Source: Hoeflea algicola (GTDB lineage Bacteria; Pseudomonadota; Alphaproteobacteria; Rhizobiales; Rhizobiaceae). From it: 64,000 nucleotides of DNA. The notes beneath the pieces are model-generated. The model worked only from the letters and a program-made list of their open reading frames with translations. It made no database searches and was not told where the DNA came from. How positions within the stretch are numbered: the stretch's first letter is position 1; each line of letters starts with the position of its first letter. Location: the NCBI RefSeq assembly GCF_026619415.1, contig NZ_JAOVZR010000001.1:186001-250000 (forward strand), given 5' to 3'. Below are positions 26,359-35,449 of this stretch, one piece after another. Position numbers and translations under genes: made by a program.

Positions 26359-27588
26359 ATGACGGCACACACCATTCGCGCGGATTTCGAAGGCCATTCC
26401 GGCGCCAAGCTGGCGGCGCGGCTCGATCTGCCCGCCGGTGCGATTCGAGCCTGGGCTTTGTTTGCGCATTGTTTCACCTGTTCCAAGGACACGCTTGCCG
26501 CTCGCCGGATTTCCGGTGAACTGGCGCGCGCTGGCATTGCCGTGATGCGGTTCGATTTTACCGGCCTGGGTTCGAGCGATGGCGAATTCGCCTCCACCAA
26601 TTTTTCCTCCAATGTCGCCGACCTGCGCGCAGCCGCCGATTGGTTGGCCAAGCATTATGATGCGCCGGAAATTCTGGTTGGCCATTCGCTGGGTGGTGCC
26701 GCAGTGCTGGCGCTCGCTGGGAACTTGCCGTCGGTCAAGGCGGTGGTGACGCTTGGAGCACCGTCGGAAGCGAGCCATGTGATCCACAATTTCGGCAGCC
26801 GTGTCGATGAAATCGCCGCCAAGGGCGAAGCCGAGGTCAATCTCGGCGGACGTACCTTCACCATTCAGAACCAGTTCATCGAGGATCTCAACGCCACCAG
26901 CCTGGCCGAACGCATCGGTAGCATGAAAAAAGCGTTATTGGTGCTGCACGCCCCGCGCGACGCGGTGGTGGGCATCGACAATGCCGGCGCTATCTTCACC
27001 GCCGCCAAGCATCCCAAGAGCTTTGTCTCGCTTGATGGCGCCGATCATCTTCTCACCAACCCGGCGGACGCCAATTATGTTGCCGGGGTAATTGCTTCCT
27101 GGGCGGCGCGCTATCTGGCCAGCGAAGTCCCTCGGACTGCAAATGCACCCGTCGAGGATGTAGTGGTCGGCGAAACCGGGCAGGGCAAGTTTCAGGTTTC
27201 GGTTCAGGCCGGACCGCACCGGTTTCTGGCCGATGAACCGGCCGACGTCGGCGGCTCAGACACCGGGCCCACACCTTATGATTTGGTCGCCGCCGGGCTC
27301 GGCGCCTGCACGGCAATGACCCTGCGCATGTATGCCCGGTTCAAGAAGATCGACCTTGGTCTTGTCACCGTCACGGTGAGCCACAACAAGGTGCATGCTG
27401 CCGATTGCCTTGAGTGTAGCGAAAACGAACGCGCCAAAGGCGGCAAGATCGACCGTTTCGAACGGATGATCTCGATTGATGGCGGTGCGCCGGCGGAACT
27501 GGCGGACAAGATCATCGAGATCGCCAACAAATGTCCGGTCCACCGCACGCTCGAACATGGTGCAAAGGTCGTCACCCGCCTCGAATAA
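26359..27588 (+). CDS. Bifunctional alpha/beta hydrolase-OsmC fusion
   Basis: 409 residues. Residues 1-255 are an alpha/beta hydrolase with nucleophile S110 in VGHSLGGAA, an acid near HAPRDAVVG and the histidine in DGADHLL. Residues 265-409 are an OsmC-type peroxiredoxin domain with the two redox cysteines C317 (GLGACTAMTLRMYA) and C392 (NKCPVHRTLEHG). OsmC domains reduce organic hydroperoxides using thiols; the fused hydrolase may release the hydroperoxide from an ester such as a lipid, which is an inference. This fusion is known in other bacteria. It follows ccmH by 35 bases. Confidence 0.9.
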   Translation: MTAHTIRADFEGHSGAKLAARLDLPAGAIRAWALFAHCFTCSKDTLAARRISGELARAGIAVMRFDFTGLGSSDGEFASTNFSSNVADLRAAADWLAKHYDAPEILVGHSLGGAAVLALAGNLPSVKAVVTLGAPSEASHVIHNFGSRVDEIAAKGEAEVNLGGRTFTIQNQFIEDLNATSLAERIGSMKKALLVLHAPRDAVVGIDNAGAIFTAAKHPKSFVSLDGADHLLTNPADANYVAGVIASWAARYLASEVPRTANAPVEDVVVGETGQGKFQVSVQAGPHRFLADEPADVGGSDTGPTPYDLVAAGLGACTAMTLRMYARFKKIDLGLVTVTVSHNKVHAADCLECSENERAKGGKIDRFERMISIDGGAPAELADKIIEIANKCPVHRTLEHGAKVVTRLE

Positions 27589-27791
27589 CTGCTCCGGGCC
27601 AGAGTGTTGTGGGGTGGCTCGTGGCACTGACCGGCTTGACAGGGGGCGCTGTCGACAATTGGTGGCGCCCGGCTAACGGACGTCGTGCGCAGTTGCGCAG
27701 ATTATGGCACTGGCGCGGGGCAAACATTACAAAGGTTTAATGATCTGGAAAGCTTGTCGTAAGTGAAGGAGACCTATGTGTAACTGACAAG

Positions 27792-27806
27792 AGCCGAAAC
27801 TCGGCT
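27792..27806 (+). promoter_or_regulatory. Small hairpin in the degP leader
   Basis: AGCCGA at 27792-27797 pairs with TCGGCT at 27801-27806 around a 3-nt loop, 25 bases before the degP start and just ahead of the AAAGAGG ribosome site. It could modulate translation or be incidental. I could not place a convincing heat-shock promoter in 27589-27831. Confidence 0.35.
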
Positions 27807-27831
27807 TTGCAGATAACAAAGAGGTTGAGCC

Positions 27832-29397
27832 ATGTCGCAATCCCCCCGCAAGATTTCCAGGACCTTCCTGACCACCACAGCCATTGCCGGTATTGCCGCC
27901 GCGATGCTGGCTACCGGCGTTCCCGCGCCGACCGGCACTGCGCTCGCCGATGCGGTGCGCGTCGAAGCTCCTCAGGCCCCGAGCTTTGCCGATGTGGTTG
28001 AAGCGGTATCGCCGGCCGTGGTTTCCGTCCGGGTTCAGGCAAAGGTCAAGCAGGTTTCCGATGACAGTGCTTTCGGGTTTGATTTCAATGGCAAGGGTTT
28101 TGACGACCTGCCTGACGATCATCCGATGAAGCGGTTCTTCAAGGAATTCCGTCGTGGCTTCGGCGATGAACCGGGTGACGGAGACCGCCGTGCCGAGCGT
28201 GATCACCGCGGCCCCAAGGGCAAGAACCGTCCCGGACGTGTACGCCCGGTAAGCCAGGGTTCGGGCTTCTTCATCTCGGAAGACGGATTGTTGGTGACCA
28301 ATAATCATGTTGTTGAAGATGGCTCCGCGTTTACCGTTATCATGGATGACGGCACCGAACTTGATGCCAAGCTGATCGGCCGCGACAAGCGTACCGACCT
28401 TGCCGTGCTCAAGGTCGAGGATGCCCGCAAGTTCACCTATGTTGATTTTGCCGATGATTCAAAGATCCGCGTCGGTGAATGGGTGGTCGCAGTCGGTAAC
28501 CCGTTTGGCCTTGGTGGCACAGTCACCGCCGGCATCGTTTCGGCCCGAGGCCGTGACATCGGTGCAGGCCCTTATGATGACTTCATCCAGGTTGATGCCG
28601 CCGTCAACCGCGGCAATTCCGGTGGCCCGACTTTCAATCTCAACGGTGAGGTAATCGGTATCAACACCGCCATCTTCTCGCCGTCGGGTGGCAATGTCGG
28701 CATCGCCTTTGCAATTCCTGCCTCCACCGCCCGCGCAGTGGTCAATGATCTGATCAAGGACGGATCGGTCGAACGCGGCTGGCTTGGCGTGCAGATCCAG
28801 CCGGTCACTGACGATATCGCTGAATCACTCGGCCTGGCCGAAGCCAAGGGCGCACTGGTAACCCAGCCGCAGGATGGTGCACCCGCCGCCAAGGCAGGTA
28901 TCGAATCTGGCGATGTGGTGACCGCGGTCAATGGTGACGCGGTCAAGGATCCGCGCGAACTGGCCAAAAAAATCGCCGCGATGGATCCGGGCAAGAGCGT
29001 CGACATCACCATCTGGCGCAACGGCAAGTCCGAAAGTGTCAAGGTTGAACTGGGTGAACTGCCCACGGACATGGCGTCATTGTCGCCTGACGAGGACAAT
29101 GCACCTTCGGCCCCGCAGGCTGAGGCGACACTCGACAGCTTTGGCCTGACCGTGGTGCCGGCAGAAACCGGTGGCGGTCTGGTCATCACGTCGGTTGAGC
29201 CCGATAGCGTCGCCGACGAACGCGGACTTCGCGCCGGAGATCTTATTTTGGGCGTCAACAACCAGGATGTCTCCAAGGCCAGCGACATAGTGTCGATCAT
29301 CGATGCGGCTGCCAAGAATGGCCGCAAGGCAGCACTGTTCCATGTCGAAAATGACAACCGCTCGCGCTTCGTCGCGTTGCCGATCGAACAGGGCTGA
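27832..29397 (+). CDS. degP: Periplasmic serine protease DegP/HtrA (Do family)
   Basis: 521 residues: signal peptide with a long N-region (to about residue 39), trypsin-like domain with catalytic triad H159 (TNNHVVED), D189 (DKRTDLAVLKV) and S263 (NRGNSGGPTFN), then two PDZ domains (about 300-390 and 425-515). A charged insertion (GDGDRRAERDHRGPKGKNR) occupies the LA-loop region. It degrades or refolds damaged envelope proteins. A degP gene lies beside the cycHJKL genes in Sinorhizobium too, so the order is conserved. The ribosome site AAAGAGG precedes ATG 27832. Confidence 0.95.
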   Translation: MSQSPRKISRTFLTTTAIAGIAAAMLATGVPAPTGTALADAVRVEAPQAPSFADVVEAVSPAVVSVRVQAKVKQVSDDSAFGFDFNGKGFDDLPDDHPMKRFFKEFRRGFGDEPGDGDRRAERDHRGPKGKNRPGRVRPVSQGSGFFISEDGLLVTNNHVVEDGSAFTVIMDDGTELDAKLIGRDKRTDLAVLKVEDARKFTYVDFADDSKIRVGEWVVAVGNPFGLGGTVTAGIVSARGRDIGAGPYDDFIQVDAAVNRGNSGGPTFNLNGEVIGINTAIFSPSGGNVGIAFAIPASTARAVVNDLIKDGSVERGWLGVQIQPVTDDIAESLGLAEAKGALVTQPQDGAPAAKAGIESGDVVTAVNGDAVKDPRELAKKIAAMDPGKSVDITIWRNGKSESVKVELGELPTDMASLSPDEDNAPSAPQAEATLDSFGLTVVPAETGGGLVITSVEPDSVADERGLRAGDLILGVNNQDVSKASDIVSIIDAAAKNGRKAALFHVENDNRSRFVALPIEQG

Positions 29398-29405
29398 TGT
29401 CCCCC

Positions 29406-29441
29406 CGGCTTTCGGTGACGCATTGCGCGCACCGAAAGCCG
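29406..29441 (+). terminator. Hairpin after degP
   Basis: CGGCTTTCGGT at 29406-29416 is the exact complement of 29431-29441, a stem of at least 11 bp around a 14-nt loop, beginning eight bases after the degP stop. No T run follows. It may protect the degP message end or act as an imperfect terminator before the next operon. Confidence 0.5.
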
Positions 29442-29603
29442 ACACGCGGCGGGCTGCCCCCTATTGGCCCGCCGCGCCTGTCATTTTCCGCACGATATTT
29501 CCCCACGCCTTCTCGCCAGGCGATGCCCGCGCCTTTCGGTCGACAGCCTTGATCCCCAGGCGCCGAGCTTGCGGCTGGCGCGGCAGTCGCTAGGATCATT
29601 CTC

Positions 29604-30279
29604 ATGAAGATTCTCATCATCGAAGACGATCTGGAAACGGCGGCCTATCTCTCCAAGGCATTCCGCGAGGCGGGGATCACCATCGATCACGCGAGCGATG
29701 GTGAGTCCGGTTTTTTCTCGCGTCGGAAAACGATTACGACGTGCTCGTGGTCGACCGCATGCTGCCCAAGCGCGACGGTCTTTCGATTATCAGTGAACTG
29801 CGCAGCAAGGGCGACGACACGCCAGCGTTGATTCTGTCCGCACTCGGCCAGGTGGATGACCGGGTTACCGGCCTGCGCGCCGGCGGCGACGACTATCTCA
29901 CCAAGCCTTATGCCTTTTCCGAACTGCTCGCCCGGGTCGAAATTCTTGGCCGCCGCAAGGGCGGACGCGACCAGGAAACCGTCTACCGGGTGGGGGATCT
30001 CGAGCTTGACCGTTTGAGCCACGAGGTGCGCCGCGCCGGCCAGCAAATTCCGCTGCAGCCGCGCGAATACCGGTTGCTCGAGTATCTGATGAAAAACGCA
30101 GGGCAGGTGGTCACCCGCACCATGTTGCTCGAGCATGTCTGGGATTATCATTTCGACCCGCAGACCAATGTCATCGACGTGCATATTTCCCGTTTGAGAT
30201 CAAAAATCGAAAAAGATTTTGACGAATCGCTGCTCAGAACCGTGCGCGGCGCCGGGTACATGATGAAAGCCGGGGGTGA
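29604..30279 (+). pseudogene. OmpR-family response regulator, apparent frameshift and lost stop
   Basis: Receiver domain (KILIIEDDLETAAYLSKAF; VVDRMLPKRDGLSI with the phosphoacceptor D; YLTKPYAFSELLAR) and winged-helix effector (LQPREYRLLEYLMKNAGQVV; NVIDVHISRLRSKIEKDF; VRGAGYMMKAG). The frame changes at six Ts, 29711-29716; seven would restore FFLASENDYDVLVVD. At the 3' end the frame runs without a stop into the kinase. A sixth G in the run 30272-30276 would create TGA and end the protein at MMKAGG. Both changes fit missing homopolymer bases. It probably forms a two-component pair with the next gene; targets are unknown. Confidence 0.8.
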
Positions 30280-30286
30280 TGGTTCG

Positions 30287-31690
30287 ATGATCCGTCTGCG
30301 CGCCATGCTCAGCACCACTGCGGTGCAGCTTTCGGCGCTTTACCTCGGCCTGTTCGCGCTCTGCGCGGTGGCGCTGGTGTTTTACGTTACCTCGATCTCG
30401 GTCGGCATGCAGCACGAGCGGATCCAGGCGGTAATCGGCAGCGAACTGCGCATTATTGGCGGCGCCTACCGCTCCAACGGCATCGCCGGACTGGTGCGTT
30501 CGATTGAGCGTCGCGCCCGCCAGCCCGGTGGCAATCTCTACGCAATCGCTTCACCAACCGGCGAACTGATTGCCGGCAACATTGCCGCCATTGCCCCGGG
30601 AGTGCTTGACGCCGAGGGCTGGACGGCATCGCCGTTTCGCTACGAGCGGCTTGGGGATACTGCCAGCGACGACCACCAGGCGCTGGCCCAGGTGGTGTTT
30701 TTGCCCAACGGCATGAGGCTCATGGTGGGCCGCGACATCGGCGAACGTGAACAAGCGCGCGGATTGGTTCGCCAGGCGCTCGTCACCGCGCTGGCGATCA
30801 TGTTTGCCGGCGCACTGGGGATCTGGTTTTTTGTCGGCCGCCGCGCGCTCAAGCGCATCGATCACATGTCCGAAGCAAGCAAGAAAATTCTGGCCGGCGA
30901 TCTGTCGCAAAGGCTGCCGGTGAACGGGTCGGGCGATGAGTTTGACCGTCTGAGCCTTTCGCTCAACACCATGCTGGGCCGGATCGAACGGCTCAATGAA
31001 GGGCTGCGCCAGGTCTCCGACAACATTGCCCACGATCTCAAGACCCCGCTGACTAGGCTCAGAAACCGTGCCGAGGCAGCGCTTGCCAGCGATGGTGGGC
31101 CGGAAGCCCAGCAGCAGGCGCTCGAACAGATGATAGCCGACAGTGACCAGTTGATCCGCACCTTCAATGCATTGCTGATGATCAGCCGGGTGGAGGCCGG
31201 ATCTTCCACCGCGCGGATGAGCCAGGTGGATCTGTCGGGCCTGGCATCTGACGCCGCCGAACTTTACGAGCCGGTGGCCGAAGAAGAGGGGATCAGCCTG
31301 ACCTCGGATATCGCATCGGGGCTGACGATTTCCGGCAACCGCGAATTGCTGGCACAGGCTTTGTCGAACCTGATCGACAACGCCATCAAGTATGTGGGTG
31401 ATGGCGATGCTCCAACCATCAACATCAGGCTGGCGCGGGAAAAGGGAATGCTGCGGCTTTCGGTGATCGACAATGGTCCCGGGATCCCCGCCGACCGCCG
31501 TGAGGATGTGGTCAAGCGCTTTGTGCGGCTCGATGAAAGCCGTTCAAAACCAGGCACCGGACTTGGATTGAGCCTTGTCCAGGCGGTGGCCGCGCTGCAT
31601 GGTGGGTCATTGGAACTCACTGACGCAACGCCCGGTGCCGAGATCAACCCCGGCCTGGCCGCGACCATGGCCTTGCCAGGGAAAACATGA
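30287..31690 (+). CDS. Membrane sensor histidine kinase, partner of the preceding regulator
   Basis: 467 residues from ATG 30287. TM1 (VQLSALYLGLFALCAVALVFYV), a periplasmic sensor of about 125 residues, TM2 (ALVTALAIMFAGALGIWFFVG), HAMP (SEASKKILAGDLSQRLPV), H-box (VSDNIAHDLKTPLTRLRNR), N-box (ALSNLIDNAIKYVG), G1 (VIDNGPGIPADRR) and G2 (GTGLGLSLVQAV). As read, it is fused in frame behind the regulator, an unlikely order for a hybrid kinase and explained by one missing G. It ends with an ATGA overlap into glnE. Confidence 0.85.
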   Translation: MIRLRAMLSTTAVQLSALYLGLFALCAVALVFYVTSISVGMQHERIQAVIGSELRIIGGAYRSNGIAGLVRSIERRARQPGGNLYAIASPTGELIAGNIAAIAPGVLDAEGWTASPFRYERLGDTASDDHQALAQVVFLPNGMRLMVGRDIGEREQARGLVRQALVTALAIMFAGALGIWFFVGRRALKRIDHMSEASKKILAGDLSQRLPVNGSGDEFDRLSLSLNTMLGRIERLNEGLRQVSDNIAHDLKTPLTRLRNRAEAALASDGGPEAQQQALEQMIADSDQLIRTFNALLMISRVEAGSSTARMSQVDLSGLASDAAELYEPVAEEEGISLTSDIASGLTISGNRELLAQALSNLIDNAIKYVGDGDAPTINIRLAREKGMLRLSVIDNGPGIPADRREDVVKRFVRLDESRSKPGTGLGLSLVQAVAALHGGSLELTDATPGAEINPGLAATMALPGKT

Positions 31691-34600
31691 CCGAACCGCA
31701 AGCCCAAGACCGACACCAGGACAGCGCTCAGGACCGATTGATCGATCTCGCCGAAAGCCCGATCCGGGCGCAATCGGCCACTGCCGCCAAATCCGTGGCT
31801 GCCGATCTCAAATCGCTGGGCGCCGAACATCCCGCGATTGCCGAGTTGCTTGCCGCTAATGGTGCCGCGCGCGAGTTTGTGCTGGCGGCCTTGGCTCTGT
31901 CGCCCTATCTGCGCGAACTCGCGCTTGCCGACCCGCAAACACTGAGCCTGGCGCTGACCCAACCCGCGGCGGAACTTGTCTCCGAAACCATTGCCGGCGC
32001 CAGGGACTGCTGGCGCAACAGCGACGGAAGGCTGGCCAGCGAATCCGAACTGATGCGCGATTTGCGCCGCGCCAAGCGTCGGGTTGCGTTCACATTGGCG
32101 CTCAATGATCTGGCGCGGCTGATCGATTGCCGCATGACCACCTTGTCGCTGAGCATGCTTGCGGATGCGGCGCTGGGGGCTGCGTTCGACCACCTGCTGC
32201 GCGGCGCTCACAATTCTGGCAAGCTCAAGCTTCCGGACCCGGATCGCCCCAGCACCGATTCTGGCCTGATCGTGCTCGGCATGGGCAAGCATGGTGCCGG
32301 TGAGCTCAACTATTCCTCCGATATCGATATTGTCATCTTCTTCGATCCGGATGCCGGAATCGTCGTCGACCGCGAAGAGGCAACCGACACTTTTGCCCGC
32401 CTTGTCCGGCGGCTCGTGCGAATCATGCAGGAGCGCACCGGCGACGGTTACGTCTTCCGCACCGACCTGCGGCTGCGGCCTGATCCGGGTTCGACGCCGC
32501 TGGCGTTCCCGATGGAAGCGGCGCTCAATTACTATGAAAGCCGCGGCCAGAACTGGGAGCGTGCAGCCTTCATCAAGGCCCGTGCCGTGGCAGGCGACCA
32601 GTCCGCCGGCGAACGGTTCCTGGACGAACTTGTGCCGTTCGTGTTTCGCAAATATCTCGATTTTGCCGCCATTTCCGACATTCATTCGATCAAGCGGCAG
32701 ATCCACGCCCATCGCGGCTTTGGCGACATTGCGGTCAAGGGCCATAATGTCAAACTCGGCCGTGGCGGCATTCGCGAAATCGAGTTTTTTGTCCAGACCC
32801 AGCAGCTGATCGCTGGCGGCCGCATGCCCAAGCTCAGACGCCGCCGCACCGACGAGATGCTGGTGGCGCTGGCCCGCGCCCGGTGGATCGACACAGTCAC
32901 CGCACGCACGCTGGCCGAAAGCTATTGGTACCTGCGCGACGTCGAACATCGCATCCAGATGGTGCATGATGAGCAGAGCCATACTTTGCCTGAAACCGAG
33001 GCTGAACTTGCCCGCATTGCGCTGATGATGGGTGAGGCTGATACCGCGGCATTCGGCCAGACCTATGTCGCGGTCCTCAAGCGCGTCGAGGAATGCTACG
33101 CGGCGCTGTTCGAGAAGGAGGCGGGGCTGTCGGGGGCGGTCGGCAATCTGGTGTTTACAGGCGAGGATGACGACCCCGGCACGCTCAAGACGCTGGCTGA
33201 ACTGGGGTTTGAACGTCCTGCCGACATCGCCCGCACCATCCGCACCTGGCATTATGGCCGCTATCGTGCCACGCAATCGGTCGAGGCGCGCGAGCGGCTG
33301 ACCGAACTGACACCTGAACTACTCAGGGTGTTCGGCGCCACCAAGCGCGCCGACGAGGCGCTGCTGCGGTTTGACGCCTTCATCGCCGGGCTGCCGGCGG
33401 GCATTCAGTTGTTCTCGCTGATCGGCAGTAATCCGGCGCTGATGTCGCTGATGGTGACGATTATGGCGTCGGCGCCGCGGTTGGCCGAGGTAATCGCCCG
33501 CAAACCGCATGTGTTTGACGGCATGCTCGATCCGGGGTTGATGGCGGAACTGCCAACCCGGGACTATCTGGCAGAGCGGTTGGAAGCGTTCCTGCAAGGC
33601 GCCAGCGTTTATGAGGACATTCTCGATCGACTCAGAATCGTTGCGCTCGAACAGAAATTCCTGATCGGGGTGCGGCTGCTGACCGGAGCGATTACACCGG
33701 AGCGGGCTGCACGCGCCTTTTCCCACCTGGCCGATCTGATCATTGGAGCGGCGCTTGATGCTGTCCACCAGGGCATGGAGGAAGCCCATGGCCGTGTGCC
33801 CGGCGGCCGTGCCGCGGTGATCGGCATGGGCAAGCTCGGCAGCCGTGAACTGACGGCCGGCTCCGACATCGACATCATCCTGCTCTATGACCACGATCCG
33901 GATGCCGATGAATCCGACGGCCCCAAGCCGCTTGATCCTGTGCGCTATTACACCCGTCTGACACAGCGGCTGGTGGCCGCGCTTTCGGCGCCGACCGCGG
34001 AGGGCATTCTTTATGAGGTGGACCTCAGGCTGCGGCCTTCGGGCAACAAGGGCCCTGTGGCGACCTCGATCCGCGCCTTTGCCAAATATCAGGCCGAGGA
34101 GGCATGGACCTGGGAGCACATGGCGCTCACCCGCGCGCGCACGGTGGCTGGCGAGACCAGTCTGTGCGACCAGGCGCGGGCGCTGATCGACGAGGCGCTG
34201 GCGCGACCGCGCGAGGAGCGCAAGCTCAAGTCGGATCTTGTTGAAATGCGCGAACTGATCGAGCAGGAAAAACCACCACGCGATATCTGGGACGTCAAGC
34301 TGATTCCCGGCGGGTTGATCGACATCGAGTTCATCGCCCAATATCTCTCTTTGCACGCGCGCGCCAGCGGCTGGCTGCCTGACGATCAGGCCGGCAATGA
34401 GGTCGTTGCCGCTGTCGATCCCGCCACCGGGCAGGCAGCCCCCAGACCTGATCCCGGCGAGTGCACCGGCACTGACATAACTCTAAAGACTCTTGGGCCG
34501 CAGGCACTTGGGCAGGAAACAACCGAAGATCTACGCCGGGCGTTGGCGTTATGGAGCGGCCATGCACAGATCGTGCGGTTGTGCACAGAGGGCGCGTTTG

Positions 34601-34737
34601 CACCCAGCGAAGCACCTGCCGGCCTGATCGAGCTCGTCACCCGAACCGGCGAGGCGCCGGATATTGCCAGCCTGGAGGCCGATTTCAAGACCACTTCCAA
34701 ACGCGTGCGTGCTTTGTTCAGGAAGATCACCGGATAG
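31687..34737 (+). CDS. glnE: Glutamine synthetase adenylyltransferase/deadenylylase GlnE
   Basis: 1016 residues with two nucleotidyltransferase halves. The N-terminal deadenylylase half has LIVLGMGKHGAGELNYSSDI followed by DIVIFFD; the C-terminal adenylylase half has VIGMGKLGSRELTAGSDIDI followed by ILLYD. Each is followed by a helical GlnD-UR-type domain with an R-hydrophobic-R-P block (DLRLRPDPG and DLRLRPSGN). It switches glutamine synthetase off and on by AMP transfer, controlled by PII. Length and motifs are complete. Overlaps the upstream kinase by four bases, so it probably belongs to the same transcript. Confidence 0.96.
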   Translation: MTEPQAQDRHQDSAQDRLIDLAESPIRAQSATAAKSVAADLKSLGAEHPAIAELLAANGAAREFVLAALALSPYLRELALADPQTLSLALTQPAAELVSETIAGARDCWRNSDGRLASESELMRDLRRAKRRVAFTLALNDLARLIDCRMTTLSLSMLADAALGAAFDHLLRGAHNSGKLKLPDPDRPSTDSGLIVLGMGKHGAGELNYSSDIDIVIFFDPDAGIVVDREEATDTFARLVRRLVRIMQERTGDGYVFRTDLRLRPDPGSTPLAFPMEAALNYYESRGQNWERAAFIKARAVAGDQSAGERFLDELVPFVFRKYLDFAAISDIHSIKRQIHAHRGFGDIAVKGHNVKLGRGGIREIEFFVQTQQLIAGGRMPKLRRRRTDEMLVALARARWIDTVTARTLAESYWYLRDVEHRIQMVHDEQSHTLPETEAELARIALMMGEADTAAFGQTYVAVLKRVEECYAALFEKEAGLSGAVGNLVFTGEDDDPGTLKTLAELGFERPADIARTIRTWHYGRYRATQSVEARERLTELTPELLRVFGATKRADEALLRFDAFIAGLPAGIQLFSLIGSNPALMSLMVTIMASAPRLAEVIARKPHVFDGMLDPGLMAELPTRDYLAERLEAFLQGASVYEDILDRLRIVALEQKFLIGVRLLTGAITPERAARAFSHLADLIIGAALDAVHQGMEEAHGRVPGGRAAVIGMGKLGSRELTAGSDIDIILLYDHDPDADESDGPKPLDPVRYYTRLTQRLVAALSAPTAEGILYEVDLRLRPSGNKGPVATSIRAFAKYQAEEAWTWEHMALTRARTVAGETSLCDQARALIDEALARPREERKLKSDLVEMRELIEQEKPPRDIWDVKLIPGGLIDIEFIAQYLSLHARASGWLPDDQAGNEVVAAVDPATGQAAPRPDPGECTGTDITLKTLGPQALGQETTEDLRRALALWSGHAQIVRLCTEGAFAPSEAPAGLIELVTRTGEAPDIASLEADFKTTSKRVRALFRKITG

Positions 34738-35023
34738 TAGCCGCGTCAGGCGTTGCACCGAGTTCTCGGCCATTCGCGGCCCGGCCGGTCATGCCGGGCC
34801 CTGCAGGGGCTGGGTTCGCGTTTGGCGGGCGTCGGATTCGACGTCCGCGTCCTTGTCTTGCTGATGTTTCCGTGCGAATCCGTGATCCTGTTATATGAAG
34901 GAATCGCGTAAAGCGGATCTGGTTTTTGGTTGGGCATCGTGGCATCAAACAGTGAAGTGCGCGGTGGCGACAAGATCGGGGAGTGACAGTGCTCAATTGC
35001 CTGCACCAGCCATCGGAGCTGAC

Positions 35024-35422
35024 ATGAACAAGAAGATCGTCGTGATTGATGACGACCAGTTTGACATTTCCATGCTGCGGCGCGGATTGGAGGCTGCTGA
35101 GATCGAGATCGACGTGGTCTCTGTCATCGATAGTCGCAGCGCAGTGCGCGTGATTCGAGACGAAAATCCCGATCTTGCCGTTGTTGACCTCAGCATGCCG
35201 CACCCGAACGGCTTTGTCGTACTGGCCGAAGTTCGCGCGGATGTTCATATTTCGCATATTAAGGCGCTGATTCTGTCTGGTTCGACCAGCGTTCATGACG
35301 AGCGGAAGGCTCATCAGCTTGGCGCGAACTGGTACAGGGTCAAGCCTGAAACACTCCACGGCTATCGCTTGTTGGCTGCAGAAATAAGTGAGTTTGCCGC
35401 CGCCGCACCGCGCCTGGAATAG
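35024..35422 (+). CDS. Single-domain response regulator
   Basis: 132 residues from ATG 35024, with GGAG six bases upstream. A stand-alone receiver: IVVIDDDQFDISML acidic pocket, phosphoacceptor D55 (LAVVDLSMPHPNGF), the conserved S/T in LILSGSTS and K107-P108 (WYRVKPETL). No output domain. It ends 27 bases before the convergent end of the PAS kinase gene, its likely partner. Such receivers act through protein contacts or as phosphate sinks. Confidence 0.85.
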   Translation: MNKKIVVIDDDQFDISMLRRGLEAAEIEIDVVSVIDSRSAVRVIRDENPDLAVVDLSMPHPNGFVVLAEVRADVHISHIKALILSGSTSVHDERKAHQLGANWYRVKPETLHGYRLLAAEISEFAAAAPRLE

Positions 35423-35449
35423 ATCGGCCGTTCTGGCTTGGCGTCTTGC

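Noticed and set aside
29741..31690. A genuine receiver-histidine kinase fusion protein
   Set aside because: Receiver and winged-helix output come before a membrane kinase, an implausible order, and one extra G in a five-G run gives two normal genes.
34780..34800. Terminator after glnE
   Set aside because: The GCCCGG/CCGGGC stem has no T run and the flanks are generally GC-rich, so pairing is expected by chance.
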